A DNA stretch of 39,768 nucleotides, from contig NZ_JASKLR010000001.1 in the NCBI RefSeq assembly GCF_030124325.1, positions 252,649 through 292,416 on the forward strand. Direction: 5' to 3'. A program made the translations under genes and the position numbers. This DNA is from Sinorhizobium sp. 8-89. GTDB lineage: Bacteria > Pseudomonadota > Alphaproteobacteria > Rhizobiales > Rhizobiaceae. This document shows, piece after piece, positions 8,562-16,645 of the stretch (positions are counted from its first letter, which is position 1; each line of letters starts with the position of its first letter). The notes below the pieces were generated by a model. The model was not told the origin of the DNA and ran no database searches. It saw only the letters and a program-made list of their open reading frames with translations.

Positions 8562-11471
8562 ATGACCGAGACCGCTGAAAAGATCGACTATTCTTCCACT
8601 CTCTATCTGCCGCAGACGGAGTTTCCGATGCGCGCCGGTCTGCCGCAGAAGGAGCCGGAAACGGTTGCCCGTTGGCAGAAGATGGGCCTCTACAAGAAAC
8701 TCCGGGCATCGGCTGCCGGGCGCGAGAAGTTCGTGCTGCACGACGGCCCGCCCTACGCCAACGGCAACATCCATATCGGCCACGCGTTGAACAAGATCCT
8801 CAAGGACGTGATCAACCGCTCGTTCCAGATGCGTGGTTTCGACGCCAATTACGTCCCCGGTTGGGATTGCCACGGCCTTCCGATCGAATGGAAGATCGAG
8901 GAAAAGTACCGCGAGAAGGGCAAGAACAAGGACGAGGTGCCGGTCAACGAGTTCCGCAAGGAGTGCCGCGACTTCGCCGGTGGCTGGATCGAGGTTCAGA
9001 CCGAGGAGTTCAAGCGTCTCGGCATCGAAGGTGATTTCGAGCGCCCCTACACGACGATGAACTTCCATGCGGAAGCCCGCATCGCCGGCGAATTGATGAA
9101 AATGGCCAAGGCCGGCCAGCTCTATCGCGGTTCGAAGCCGGTCATGTGGTCGGTCGTCGAGCGCACGGCGCTTGCCGAGGCCGAGGTCGAATATGCCGAT
9201 GTCGAAAGCGACATGATCTGGGTGAAGTTTCCCGTCATCGAAGGTCCGGATGCGCTCGCCGGCGCCTTCGTCGTCATCTGGACCACCACGCCCTGGACGA
9301 TCCCCGGCAACCGGGCGATCGCCTATTCGTCCCGTTATTCCTATGGTCTCTATGAAGTCGCGACGGCCGAAAACGACTACGGCCCGCAGCCGGGCGAAAG
9401 GCTGATCTTCGCCAAGCGTCTTGCTGACGAATCGGCCGCCAAGGCGAAGGTGACGTTTAATTTCGTCCGCGATATCGAGGCGGACGAGCTCGGGGCAGTC
9501 ACTTGCGCCCACCCGCTGCACGGTCTCGGCGGCGGCTATGCCTTCCATGTGCCGCTGCTCGATGGCGATCACGTGACCGACGATGCCGGCACCGGCTTCG
9601 TTCATACAGCGCCCGGCCACGGCCGCGAAGACTTTGATGCCTGGATGGACAGCGCCCGGGCCCTCGAGGCGCGCGGCATCTCCTCTGCGATCCCGTTCAC
9701 GGTCGACGATGCCGGCTATTTCACCGCCGATGCACCGGGCTTCGGGCCGGACGCGGAAGGCGGCGCAGGTCGCGTTATCGACGACAAGGGCAAGAAGGGC
9801 GACGCCAATGATCGCGTGATCAAGGCGCTGATTGCCCGCCACGCGCTCTTTGCTCGTGGTCGCTTGAAGCACTCCTATCCGCATTCCTGGCGCTCGAAGA
9901 AGCCGGTCATCTTCCGCAACACGCCGCAGTGGTTTGTCTACATGGACGAGGACTTCGGTGATGGCACGACCTTGCGCTCGCGCGCCTTGAAGGCGATCGA
10001 CGGCACCCGTTTCGTGCCCGGTGCCGGCCAGAACCGCTTGCGTGCGATGATCGAGCAGCGGCCCGACTGGGTGCTTTCGCGCCAGCGCGCCTGGGGCGTG
10101 CCGATCGCGATCTTTGCCGACGAACAGGGCGAAATCCTCATTGATGACGCGGTCAACGCGCGCATCCTCGAAGCCTTCGAAAAGGAGGGCGCCGACGCCT
10201 GGTTTGCCGAAGGTGCCAAGGAGCGGTTCCTGGGCAACGATCATGACCATGCCAAGTGGCATCAGGTTATGGACATTCTCGACGTCTGGTTCGATTCCGG
10301 TTCGACCCACACCTTCACGCTGGAGGATCGGCCCGACCTGAAATGGCCGGCCGACGTCTACCTCGAGGGTTCCGACCAGCACCGCGGCTGGTTCCACTCG
10401 TCGTTGCTCGAAAGCTGCGCGACGCGGGGCCGCGCGCCCTACAACGCCGTCGTCACCCATGGCTTCACCATGGATGAGAAGGGCGAGAAGATGTCAAAGT
10501 CGAAGGGCAACACCGTCACGCCGCAGGAGGTGATGAAGGATGCCGGTGCCGACATCCTGCGCCTCTGGGTGATGACGACGGACTACTGGGAAGACCAGCG
10601 TCTCGGCAAGACCATCATCCAGACCAACATCGACGCCTACCGCAAGCTCAGGAACACTATCCGCTGGATGCTCGGCACGCTCGCGCATGATAAGGGCGAG
10701 GTGGTCGCGCTGTCTGACATGCCGGAACTCGAACAGTTGATGCTGCACCGCTTGGCCGAACTCGACCGGTTGGTGCGCGAAGGCTACGACACCTTCGACT
10801 TCAAGCGGATCGCCCGTGCGCTCATCGATTTCTCGAATGTCGAGCTGTCGGCTTTCTATTTCGATATCCGCAAGGACGCGCTCTACTGCGACGCACCGTC
10901 CTCCATCCGTCGTCGCGCCGCGCTGCATGTCATCCGCACGCTCTTCGATTGCCTGGTGACCTGGCTTGCGCCGATGCTGCCCTTCACCGCCGAGGAAGCT
11001 TGGCTTTCGCGCAATCCGGAAGCCGTGTCGGTGCATCTCGAGCAGTTCCCGGCCGTGCCGGCGGAGTGGCGCAACGATGCGCTCGCCGAGAAGTGGCGCA
11101 AGATCCGCGAGGTCCGCAAGGTCGTGACCGGTGCACTGGAAATCGAACGCAAGGACAAGCGCATCGGCTCGTCGCTGGAGGCGGCGCCTGTCGTCCATGT
11201 GGCGGACGCCAATTTGCGCCAGGCGCTCGAGGGTCAGGACTTTGCCGAGATCTGCATCACGTCGGCGATCGAGATCGTCGGCTCCGAAGGGCCGACCGAT
11301 GCCTTCGCCTTGCCCGAGGTTGCCAGGGTCTGTGTTGTGCCGAGACTGGCCGAGGGCCAGAAATGCGCCCGCTCCTGGCGAATCACTAGGGATGTCGGGT
11401 CCGACCCGCTCTATCCGGACGTTTCCGCCCGCGATGCAGCTGCCCTGAGGGAACTCGGTTTCAAGCCTTAA
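8562..11471 (+). CDS. ileS: Isoleucyl-tRNA synthetase, 969 aa
   Basis: This class I synthetase charges tRNA-Ile and edits misactivated valine. HIGH is at 71-74 in [17 protein letters not shown], and KMSKS at about 643-647 in [10 protein letters not shown]. The CP1 editing domain lies between them ([15 protein letters not shown], and [15 protein letters not shown]). The anticodon-binding domain follows. At the extreme C-terminus the zinc-knuckle cysteines of the E. coli enzyme are largely lost: only one Cys of the first pair remains (KCARSW), and the second pair is absent. The ATG follows a 279-bp gap in which I see no T-box-like structure. A strong 11-bp hairpin follows the stop. Confidence 0.98.
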   Translation: MTETAEKIDYSSTLYLPQTEFPMRAGLPQKEPETVARWQKMGLYKKLRASAAGREKFVLHDGPPYANGNIHIGHALNKILKDVINRSFQMRGFDANYVPGWDCHGLPIEWKIEEKYREKGKNKDEVPVNEFRKECRDFAGGWIEVQTEEFKRLGIEGDFERPYTTMNFHAEARIAGELMKMAKAGQLYRGSKPVMWSVVERTALAEAEVEYADVESDMIWVKFPVIEGPDALAGAFVVIWTTTPWTIPGNRAIAYSSRYSYGLYEVATAENDYGPQPGERLIFAKRLADESAAKAKVTFNFVRDIEADELGAVTCAHPLHGLGGGYAFHVPLLDGDHVTDDAGTGFVHTAPGHGREDFDAWMDSARALEARGISSAIPFTVDDAGYFTADAPGFGPDAEGGAGRVIDDKGKKGDANDRVIKALIARHALFARGRLKHSYPHSWRSKKPVIFRNTPQWFVYMDEDFGDGTTLRSRALKAIDGTRFVPGAGQNRLRAMIEQRPDWVLSRQRAWGVPIAIFADEQGEILIDDAVNARILEAFEKEGADAWFAEGAKERFLGNDHDHAKWHQVMDILDVWFDSGSTHTFTLEDRPDLKWPADVYLEGSDQHRGWFHSSLLESCATRGRAPYNAVVTHGFTMDEKGEKMSKSKGNTVTPQEVMKDAGADILRLWVMTTDYWEDQRLGKTIIQTNIDAYRKLRNTIRWMLGTLAHDKGEVVALSDMPELEQLMLHRLAELDRLVREGYDTFDFKRIARALIDFSNVELSAFYFDIRKDALYCDAPSSIRRRAALHVIRTLFDCLVTWLAPMLPFTAEEAWLSRNPEAVSVHLEQFPAVPAEWRNDALAEKWRKIREVRKVVTGALEIERKDKRIGSSLEAAPVVHVADANLRQALEGQDFAEICITSAIEIVGSEGPTDAFALPEVARVCVVPRLAEGQKCARSWRITRDVGSDPLYPDVSARDAAALRELGFKP

Positions 11472-11481
11472 CGTATCGTTC

Positions 11482-11517
11482 TACCGGATGAATTGCGCTT
11501 GCCGCGTTCATCCGGTA
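11482..11517. repeat. Perfect 11-bp inverted repeat after ileS
   Basis: TACCGGATGAA (11482-11492) and TTCATCCGGTA (11507-11517) flank a 14-nt loop ten bases past the ileS stop. No T tract follows, so it may protect the mRNA 3' end or bind a protein rather than act as a classical terminator. Confidence 0.8.
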
Positions 11518-11606
11518 CAACCCTGCCCGAAATTTGGCGGATTTTTCGGCCAAGGGGGCGCTGAGTGGCCGTGGCATGTGATGTGCGGCTGGCTGGAAGG
11601 AAATTC

Positions 11607-12227
11607 ATGGAAATGACGCGAGAGTTGCGAGTTGTTGCCAGCATTGCCGCCATCGTGGCGGGCGGCCTGGTGCTGTCGGGCTGCATCGGCGGTCCAACCT
11701 ACGGTACGGACAAGACCGCCGGCGAACATCTGCTCGACGATCTCGGCAGCGCCGTGAGCCTCGCCCCGCCGAAGCGCGATCCGGTCAAATATCAACCCCG
11801 CCCGGCTCTCGTGCTGCCGCCGCAAGGACAGCAGACTGCTTTGATCGAGCCGCAGAAGTCGCTGGCAAGCCGCGAAACCAATCCGGAGTGGGTCGAGTCG
11901 CCAGAGGAGGTCCGCCAGCGCCTGCGTGACGAGGCTGAGGCCAACAAGAACGATCCCAACTATGTCTCGCCGCTGGCAAAGGCGAGCGCCAATGGCCGGC
12001 GTCTTTCGGCAAAGGAGCAGCAGGAGGCCTATCGGGAGGCCCGCAAGCTTGAGATGGGGGCGTATTCGGACAAGCGCCGTTTCTTGAGCGATCCACCGAT
12101 CGAATATCGCCGTCTTCCGGAAGGCGCCGAAGCGGATCTCGGCGAGCCGGAAAAAGTGAAGGAGCGCCGCCGCAAGAAGGAGGCGCAGATCGCCAACAGC
12201 GGCAGCAAATGGTGGTGGCCGTTCTAA
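11607..12227 (+). CDS. Putative lipoprotein, rhizobial conserved hypothetical, 206 aa
   Basis: The N-terminus has a positively charged start (MTREL preceded by ME), a hydrophobic stretch and the lipobox LSGC, with the modified Cys about residue 29. It should be exported and anchored by lipid in the outer or inner membrane. The mature part is hydrophilic and rich in Pro, Glu, Lys and Arg, with a charged helical segment (SPEEVRQRLRDEAEAN) and a distinctive C-terminus ending KWWWPF. I know of no biochemical function. The ATG at 11607 has GGAAGG six bases upstream. A GTG at 11565 would put 14 residues ahead of the signal peptide and is less likely. The acetyltransferase gene begins four bases after its stop, so the two are co-transcribed. 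Confidence 0.85.
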   Translation: MEMTRELRVVASIAAIVAGGLVLSGCIGGPTYGTDKTAGEHLLDDLGSAVSLAPPKRDPVKYQPRPALVLPPQGQQTALIEPQKSLASRETNPEWVESPEEVRQRLRDEAEANKNDPNYVSPLAKASANGRRLSAKEQQEAYREARKLEMGAYSDKRRFLSDPPIEYRRLPEGAEADLGEPEKVKERRRKKEAQIANSGSKWWWPF

Positions 12228-12230
12228 GCC

Positions 12231-12710
12231 ATGGCAACGAGCATTCGCAACGCGGTCCCGGAAGATGCGGAAACGATTCTGCGCTTCATCACGGAACTCG
12301 CGATCTATGAAAAGGCGGAGCATGAGGTCGAGGCGACCGTCGAACGCTTGCAAGCTTCGCTTTTCGGTCCGGACGCCATTACCCGTGCGGTCATCTGCGA
12401 AGTCGACGGAATACCTGCCGGTTTCGCCATTTGGTTCTACAACTACTCCACATGGCAGGCGCGCAAGGGTCTCTATCTCGAAGACCTCTATGTCACGCCT
12501 GAATACCGCGGGTCTGGTGCTGGAAAGCTGCTTCTGAAGCATCTGGCGCGTACCGCCATCGCCGAAGGCTGCGGTCGCTTCGAATGGAGCGTTCTCGATT
12601 GGAACGAGCCGGCTATCCGGGTCTATGAGGCGATCGGCGCGGAGCCCATGTCGGAATGGAAGCGTTACCGGCTTGCGGGGGCGGCGCTGAAGGCATTTGC
12701 CGAGAATTGA
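12231..12710 (+). CDS. GNAT-family N-acetyltransferase, 159 aa
   Basis: This is an acetyl-CoA-dependent acetyltransferase of the GCN5 fold. The acetyl-CoA binding motif is visible as LYVTPEYRGSGAGKLLLKHL (R/Q-x-x-G-x-G/A), followed by the RFEWSVLDWNEPAIRVYEAIGA segment typical of the diamine/spermidine-like acetyltransferase group. By resemblance the substrate could be a polyamine, a thialysine-like amine or an antibiotic; this cannot be decided here. It starts four bases after the lipoprotein gene and is followed by a mosaic repeat that separates it from the convergent tadA. Confidence 0.9.
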   Translation: MATSIRNAVPEDAETILRFITELAIYEKAEHEVEATVERLQASLFGPDAITRAVICEVDGIPAGFAIWFYNYSTWQARKGLYLEDLYVTPEYRGSGAGKLLLKHLARTAIAEGCGRFEWSVLDWNEPAIRVYEAIGAEPMSEWKRYRLAGAALKAFAEN

Positions 12711-12727
12711 TCGCTGCGGCGATTAAA

Positions 12728-12829
12728 GCAGTTCCAGGAAAGTGTCTAATGGTTTTCCGTCCGGAATTGTGTAGTTTCAAAGGGTTAGTTCATTGCATTG
12801 CTTCACGGAACAATGAAATGATCTAACGC
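12728..12829. repeat. Dispersed rhizobial intergenic repeat, family A copy 1
   Basis: It holds the block TTTTCCGTCCGGAATTGTGT followed by AGTTTCAAAGGGTTAG and ends in AACAATGAAATGATCTAAC. Diverged copies occur at 35146-35229 and about 36340-36432. The end of this copy overlaps the tadA stop codon. Confidence 0.75.
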
Positions 12830-13272
12830 TTGCCAGCAAAGAAATCGCGAAGGATATCGGCGGCTTCCCGCTCGGCGAGGCCGGAATAGACATCCGGGAC
12901 ATGATGGCAGGTGGGCGACGCATAGAATCTCACGCCGCTGTCGACCCCGCCACCCTTCGGGTCCTCCGCACCGTAGTAAAGGCGGCGTATTCGGGCGAAG
13001 GAGATCGCCGCCGCGCACATGGTGCAGGGTTCCAGCGTGACGTAGAGATCTGCTCCCGTCAGCCGTTCGGTGCCGACGCTGGCGGCAGCCTGACGGATCG
13101 CTTCGATCTCGGCATGAGCGGTGATGTCGTTGAGTTCGCGGGTTCGGTTTCCGGCAGCGGCGACGATCCGGCCGTCGAGCACGACGACGGCGCCGATCGG
13201 CACTTCTCCGCGTGCCGCCGCTTTCCTGGCCTCTTCGAGGGCCGAATCCATGAAGCGCGTCGTATCCGTCAT
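12823..13272 (-). CDS. tadA: tRNA-specific adenosine deaminase TadA, 149 aa
   Basis: It deaminates A34 of tRNA-Arg(ACG) to inosine, allowing wobble decoding. Zinc and catalytic residues are in place: HAE at 53-55 (Glu55 the proton shuttle) and PCTMC with Cys83 and Cys86. VPIGAVVV and the late DFFAGKR tail fit TadA rather than a pyrimidine deaminase. I chose the ATG at the complement of 13270-13272, which gives the usual length. The frame stays open a further 120 codons upstream but runs antisense through rluB and has no family similarity. It is divergent from rluB across 73 bp. Its stop codon lies inside the family A repeat. Confidence 0.95.
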   Translation of the reverse strand: MTDTTRFMDSALEEARKAAARGEVPIGAVVVLDGRIVAAAGNRTRELNDITAHAEIEAIRQAAASVGTERLTGADLYVTLEPCTMCAAAISFARIRRLYYGAEDPKGGGVDSGVRFYASPTCHHVPDVYSGLAEREAADILRDFFAGKR

Positions 13273-13345
13273 CGCTCGATCAATAATTTCTCTTAACCCA
13301 CGGCGCTTGACCTGATAGGACAGCCGCAAAAGGCAGGCAACACAA

Positions 13346-15130
13346 ATGACATCCAAAGACAAGTTCACGCGGCCCGGCGGCAAGACCAACGGCCGGGAAA
13401 AGAAACCTCGTTCCGGTGACAAGAAGGCTGGCGCCAGCGGGGCCGCCAAGGCTCGGCCGGCTGCAAGCGCGCCGCCCGGTGCGGATGAGCCGCAGCGCAT
13501 CTCGAAAATCCTCTCGCGCGCCGGCGTTGCCTCCCGCCGCGACGTCGAGCGGATGATCATGGAAGGACGCGTCAAGCTCAACGGCGTCGTGCTCGACACG
13601 CCTGTCGTAAACGCCACGCTTGCCGACAGCATAGAGGTAGACGGTCATCCGATCCGCGGCATCGAACGCACGAGGCTCTGGCTTTATCATAAGCCGGCCG
13701 GACTGGTGACGACCAATGCCGATCCGGAAGGCCGGCCGACGGTTTTCGAGAGACTGCCGGAAGGATTGCCGCGCGTGCTCTCGATCGGCCGCCTCGATAT
13801 CAATACCGAGGGCCTGCTGCTGCTGACGAACGACGGTGGTCTGGCTCGCGTGCTCGAACTGCCCTCGACCGGCTGGCTGCGTCGATACCGCGTCCGCGCC
13901 CATGGCGAGATCGACCAGGAAGCGCTCGACCGGTTGAAGGAGGGCATCGCCGTCGATGGCGTCCTCTATGGGGCGATCGAGGCTACGCTCGACAGGGTCC
14001 AGGGATCGAATGTCTGGATCACCATGGGCCTGCGCGAAGGCAAGAACCGAGAGATCAAGAACGTGCTCGGCGCGCTTGGCCTTGATGTGAATCGACTGAT
14101 CCGCATTTCCTATGGCCCCTTCCAGTTGGGCGACCTGCCGGAAGGCCATGTTCAGGAAATTCGCGGCCGCACGCTTAGGGATCAGCTCGGTCCGCGCCTC
14201 ATTGAGGACGCGAAAGCGAATTTCGACGCGCCTCTCTACAATGACCAGCCCGCGGCCGAGAAGGATCATCACGATGAGGTCGCCGGGGATGCCGATAAGA
14301 CGGAACGCGCCGGACGGCGAGAAAAGCCGGAGGACAAGCGCGAGCGTGCGCTTGCCCGCCTTGATACGCGGCGCGATGAAGGCCGCTCCCGCGATCGAGG
14401 CGAGCGTTCCGCCGGCAGGTCCGCAGACCGTCCCGCCCGGGCCCCGGCGAAACGCAGCCGCACCGCCAATGTCTGGATGGCGCCGGGCGCGCGACCGATA
14501 GCCGAAAAGAAGCCGAAATCGGCGGAAGAAGAAGCTTCCGCGAAGCCGGCTCGTCGCGAGCGTCCGGAAGGCGCGCCGAAGACAAAACGCTATGGCCGCT
14601 CCAAGGACGGCTTGGCGACGAAGACATCGGGAAAGTTCGACCCCGACCGCAAAGGCGGCGCAGCGAAGGGAGCTGCCCGCCCGGAGCGCGGTCCGCGGCC
14701 GTCCGTCAGGCGCGGGGGTGAAGATGGGGACTGGATCAGCGCCAGCGAACCGGTCGGCCGCAAGGACGACGCGCGCGAAGGCGGCTTCGAGCGGCGCCGA
14801 CCCTTCGATGCTGCGGAACGGAAATCACGGGACCACGGCGATCGCCCGCCCCGTCGGGAAAGCAGCGAGCGTCCGGCGCGCGCCGAAGGCGACAGTCGTG
14901 CAGTTTCCGGAAAGCCACGGACAAAGCGCAGCGAGGGAGATCGGCCCCAAGGCCGTGAAGGTGGAGACCGCTCCTTTGGCGATCGGCCTCGTGGGAAGCC
15001 GGCCGGCGGAAAGCCCTTCGGTCAGCGCTCCAGTGGTCCCCGCGGCGGCAAGCCCGGTGGCGGTAAGCCGGGTGGCGGAAAACCAGGCGGCCGCCCTGGC
15101 GGCGGCAAGCCCCGCGGCAAGGGAAAGTGA
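13346..15130 (+). CDS. rluB: 23S rRNA pseudouridine synthase (RsuA/RluB family) with long basic tail, 594 aa
   Basis: After a short basic lead (1-45) comes an S4 RNA-binding domain (about 50-100; RISKILSRAGVASRRDVERMI) and the pseudouridine synthase core (about 105-285), with the catalytic Asp in GRLDINTEGLLLLTNDG and the GLREGKNREIKNVLGALG phrase. These features fit RluB, which modifies U2605 of 23S rRNA. The remaining 300 residues are a low-complexity, Arg/Lys/Gly/Asp-rich tail ending in repeated GGGKPGG units. It is presumably disordered and RNA-binding, as seen in other rhizobia but much longer than in enterobacteria. rsmD starts six bases after the stop, so the two are co-transcribed. 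Confidence 0.92.
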   Translation: MTSKDKFTRPGGKTNGREKKPRSGDKKAGASGAAKARPAASAPPGADEPQRISKILSRAGVASRRDVERMIMEGRVKLNGVVLDTPVVNATLADSIEVDGHPIRGIERTRLWLYHKPAGLVTTNADPEGRPTVFERLPEGLPRVLSIGRLDINTEGLLLLTNDGGLARVLELPSTGWLRRYRVRAHGEIDQEALDRLKEGIAVDGVLYGAIEATLDRVQGSNVWITMGLREGKNREIKNVLGALGLDVNRLIRISYGPFQLGDLPEGHVQEIRGRTLRDQLGPRLIEDAKANFDAPLYNDQPAAEKDHHDEVAGDADKTERAGRREKPEDKRERALARLDTRRDEGRSRDRGERSAGRSADRPARAPAKRSRTANVWMAPGARPIAEKKPKSAEEEASAKPARRERPEGAPKTKRYGRSKDGLATKTSGKFDPDRKGGAAKGAARPERGPRPSVRRGGEDGDWISASEPVGRKDDAREGGFERRRPFDAAERKSRDHGDRPPRRESSERPARAEGDSRAVSGKPRTKRSEGDRPQGREGGDRSFGDRPRGKPAGGKPFGQRSSGPRGGKPGGGKPGGGKPGGRPGGGKPRGKGK

Positions 15131-15136
15131 CCGAGC

Positions 15137-15697
15137 GTGCGCATCGTCGGCGGAGAGTTTCGTGGCCGCACACTGGCCGCGCCCAAGTCCAACGATATTC
15201 GTCCGACAACTGACCGGACGCGCGAAAGCCTGTTCAATATTCTGAGCCACGCCTATCCGGAGGCGCTCGACGGCACCCGGATGCTCGATCTTTTTGCCGG
15301 TACCGGCGCTGTCGGGCTCGAGGCCCTGTCGCGTGGCTGCCGGCAGGCGCTCTTCGTCGAGCAGGGCGTCGAGGGCAGGGGCCTGCTACGGGTCAATATC
15401 GAGACGCTCGGCCTTCAGGGACGCGCAAAGATTTTTCGTCGCGATGCGACCGACCTCGGGCCGGTCGGGACGATGGAGCCGTTTCATCTGGTTTTCGCAG
15501 ATCCGCCCTATGCCAAGGGACTCGGTGAGCGCGCGCTTGCGGCGGCCGCGGCGGGCAGGTGGCTCGTCCCAGGGGCCTTGGCTATTCTGGAGGAACGCGC
15601 TGACGTGCAGCCTCAGCCGCCCGCGCAATTCGAACCGCTTGATGTGCGCGCCTTTGGCGATACGCGGATGCACTTCTACCGCCTCCGCGGCGATTGA
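15137..15697 (+). CDS. rsmD: 16S rRNA (guanine966-N2)-methyltransferase RsmD, 186 aa
   Basis: This SAM-dependent enzyme methylates G966 of 16S rRNA during 30S assembly. It shows the family opening MRIVGGEFRGRTL, the PTTDRTRESLFNIL segment, the SAM-binding loop DLFAGTGAVGLEALSRG (51-67) and the catalytic DPPY at 122-125. The start is GTG at 15137, six bases after rluB; no other in-frame start preserves the family N-terminus. Length is normal. Confidence 0.96.
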   Translation: MRIVGGEFRGRTLAAPKSNDIRPTTDRTRESLFNILSHAYPEALDGTRMLDLFAGTGAVGLEALSRGCRQALFVEQGVEGRGLLRVNIETLGLQGRAKIFRRDATDLGPVGTMEPFHLVFADPPYAKGLGERALAAAAAGRWLVPGALAILEERADVQPQPPAQFEPLDVRAFGDTRMHFYRLRGD

Positions 15698-15754
15698 CTC
15701 GCTTGCCTATGGGTGGCGGGTCGAGCGGTCGGCGGATGAACGGAGACCAGGTTG

Positions 15755-16639
15755 ATGAAACAGGAAGCCCTGTCTGACACGATGCCAGCCGCGACCGGGC
15801 GTCGACCGACGATCGCACTGGCTCTGGGCGGCGGCGGTGCACGCGGCCTGGCGCACATTCACATCATCGAGGCCCTCGACGAGATGGGTATCCGGCCCGT
15901 GGCGATCGCCGGTTCGTCGATCGGCGCGCTCATGGGCGCGGGAATGGCGGCCGGCATGAGCGGCGAGGAAATCCGGCAGCACGTCCTCTCGACCGTCGGT
16001 CACCGCGGTGAAGTGCTCAACCGCCTCTGGCGCTTGAGGCCGGCCAGCCTGTCCGAGGCGATGTCGACTGGTTTCCGCTTCGGCCAGTTCAACATCGAAC
16101 GAGTCTTGAAGGCCTTCCTGCCCGAAGCGGTCCCCAACCGTTTTTCCGATCTGCTCATCCCGCTGAAAATCATGGCGACGGACTATTACGGCCAGACGGA
16201 ACACGTCTGTGAAAACGGCGATCTGCACCAGGCACTTGCGGCTTCCTGCGCCCTGCCGGCCGTTTTCATGCCGGTGAAGATCGATGGCCGCGTCATGATC
16301 GACGGCGGCATCTACAATCCCATCCCTTTCGATCATCTGCGTGGCTTGGCCGACATCGTACTCGCCATCGATGTCGTCGGCGGACCTGATGGTGACGGCA
16401 GGACGATCCCGAGCCGCATCGACAGTCTGTTCGGAGCGAGCCAGCTCATGATGCAATCCATCATCGCGATGAAAATGAAGGCGGGCGCACCCGACATTCT
16501 GCTGCGCCCCGATGTTGGTCGGTTCCGCGTCCTCGATTTCTTCCGTGCTCATGAGATACTGGCGGCCACCACCGGCACGAGGGAACAGGTCAAGCGTGCA
16601 CTCTCCGAACGGATCGAGAGCTGGAGGAATATCGGCTGA
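15755..16639 (+). CDS. Patatin-like phospholipase (RssA-type), 294 aa
   Basis: This is a serine-aspartate lipid acyl hydrolase of the patatin fold. The oxyanion loop GGGGARG (26-32), the nucleophile motif GSSIG (Ser55) and the dyad motif DGG (Asp183) are all intact, so it should be active. Bacterial members of this small type are cytosolic or membrane-peripheral, and their substrates are rarely known. I chose ATG at 15755 over the TTG one codon earlier; GGAG lies about nine bases upstream. The gene follows rsmD by 57 bp and is convergent with the antiporter gene, with only 6 bp between stops. Confidence 0.93.
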   Translation: MKQEALSDTMPAATGRRPTIALALGGGGARGLAHIHIIEALDEMGIRPVAIAGSSIGALMGAGMAAGMSGEEIRQHVLSTVGHRGEVLNRLWRLRPASLSEAMSTGFRFGQFNIERVLKAFLPEAVPNRFSDLLIPLKIMATDYYGQTEHVCENGDLHQALAASCALPAVFMPVKIDGRVMIDGGIYNPIPFDHLRGLADIVLAIDVVGGPDGDGRTIPSRIDSLFGASQLMMQSIIAMKMKAGAPDILLRPDVGRFRVLDFFRAHEILAATTGTREQVKRALSERIESWRNIG

Positions 16640-16645
16640 GGCTTC

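Noticed and set aside
8493..10460. 655-codon minus-strand frame opposite ileS
   Set aside because: It is an antisense shadow of a strongly supported gene, with no ribosome site or family motif.
13273..13632. N-terminal extension of tadA to 13632
   Set aside because: The extra 120 codons lie opposite rluB and have no deaminase similarity. The ATG at 13272 gives normal TadA length.
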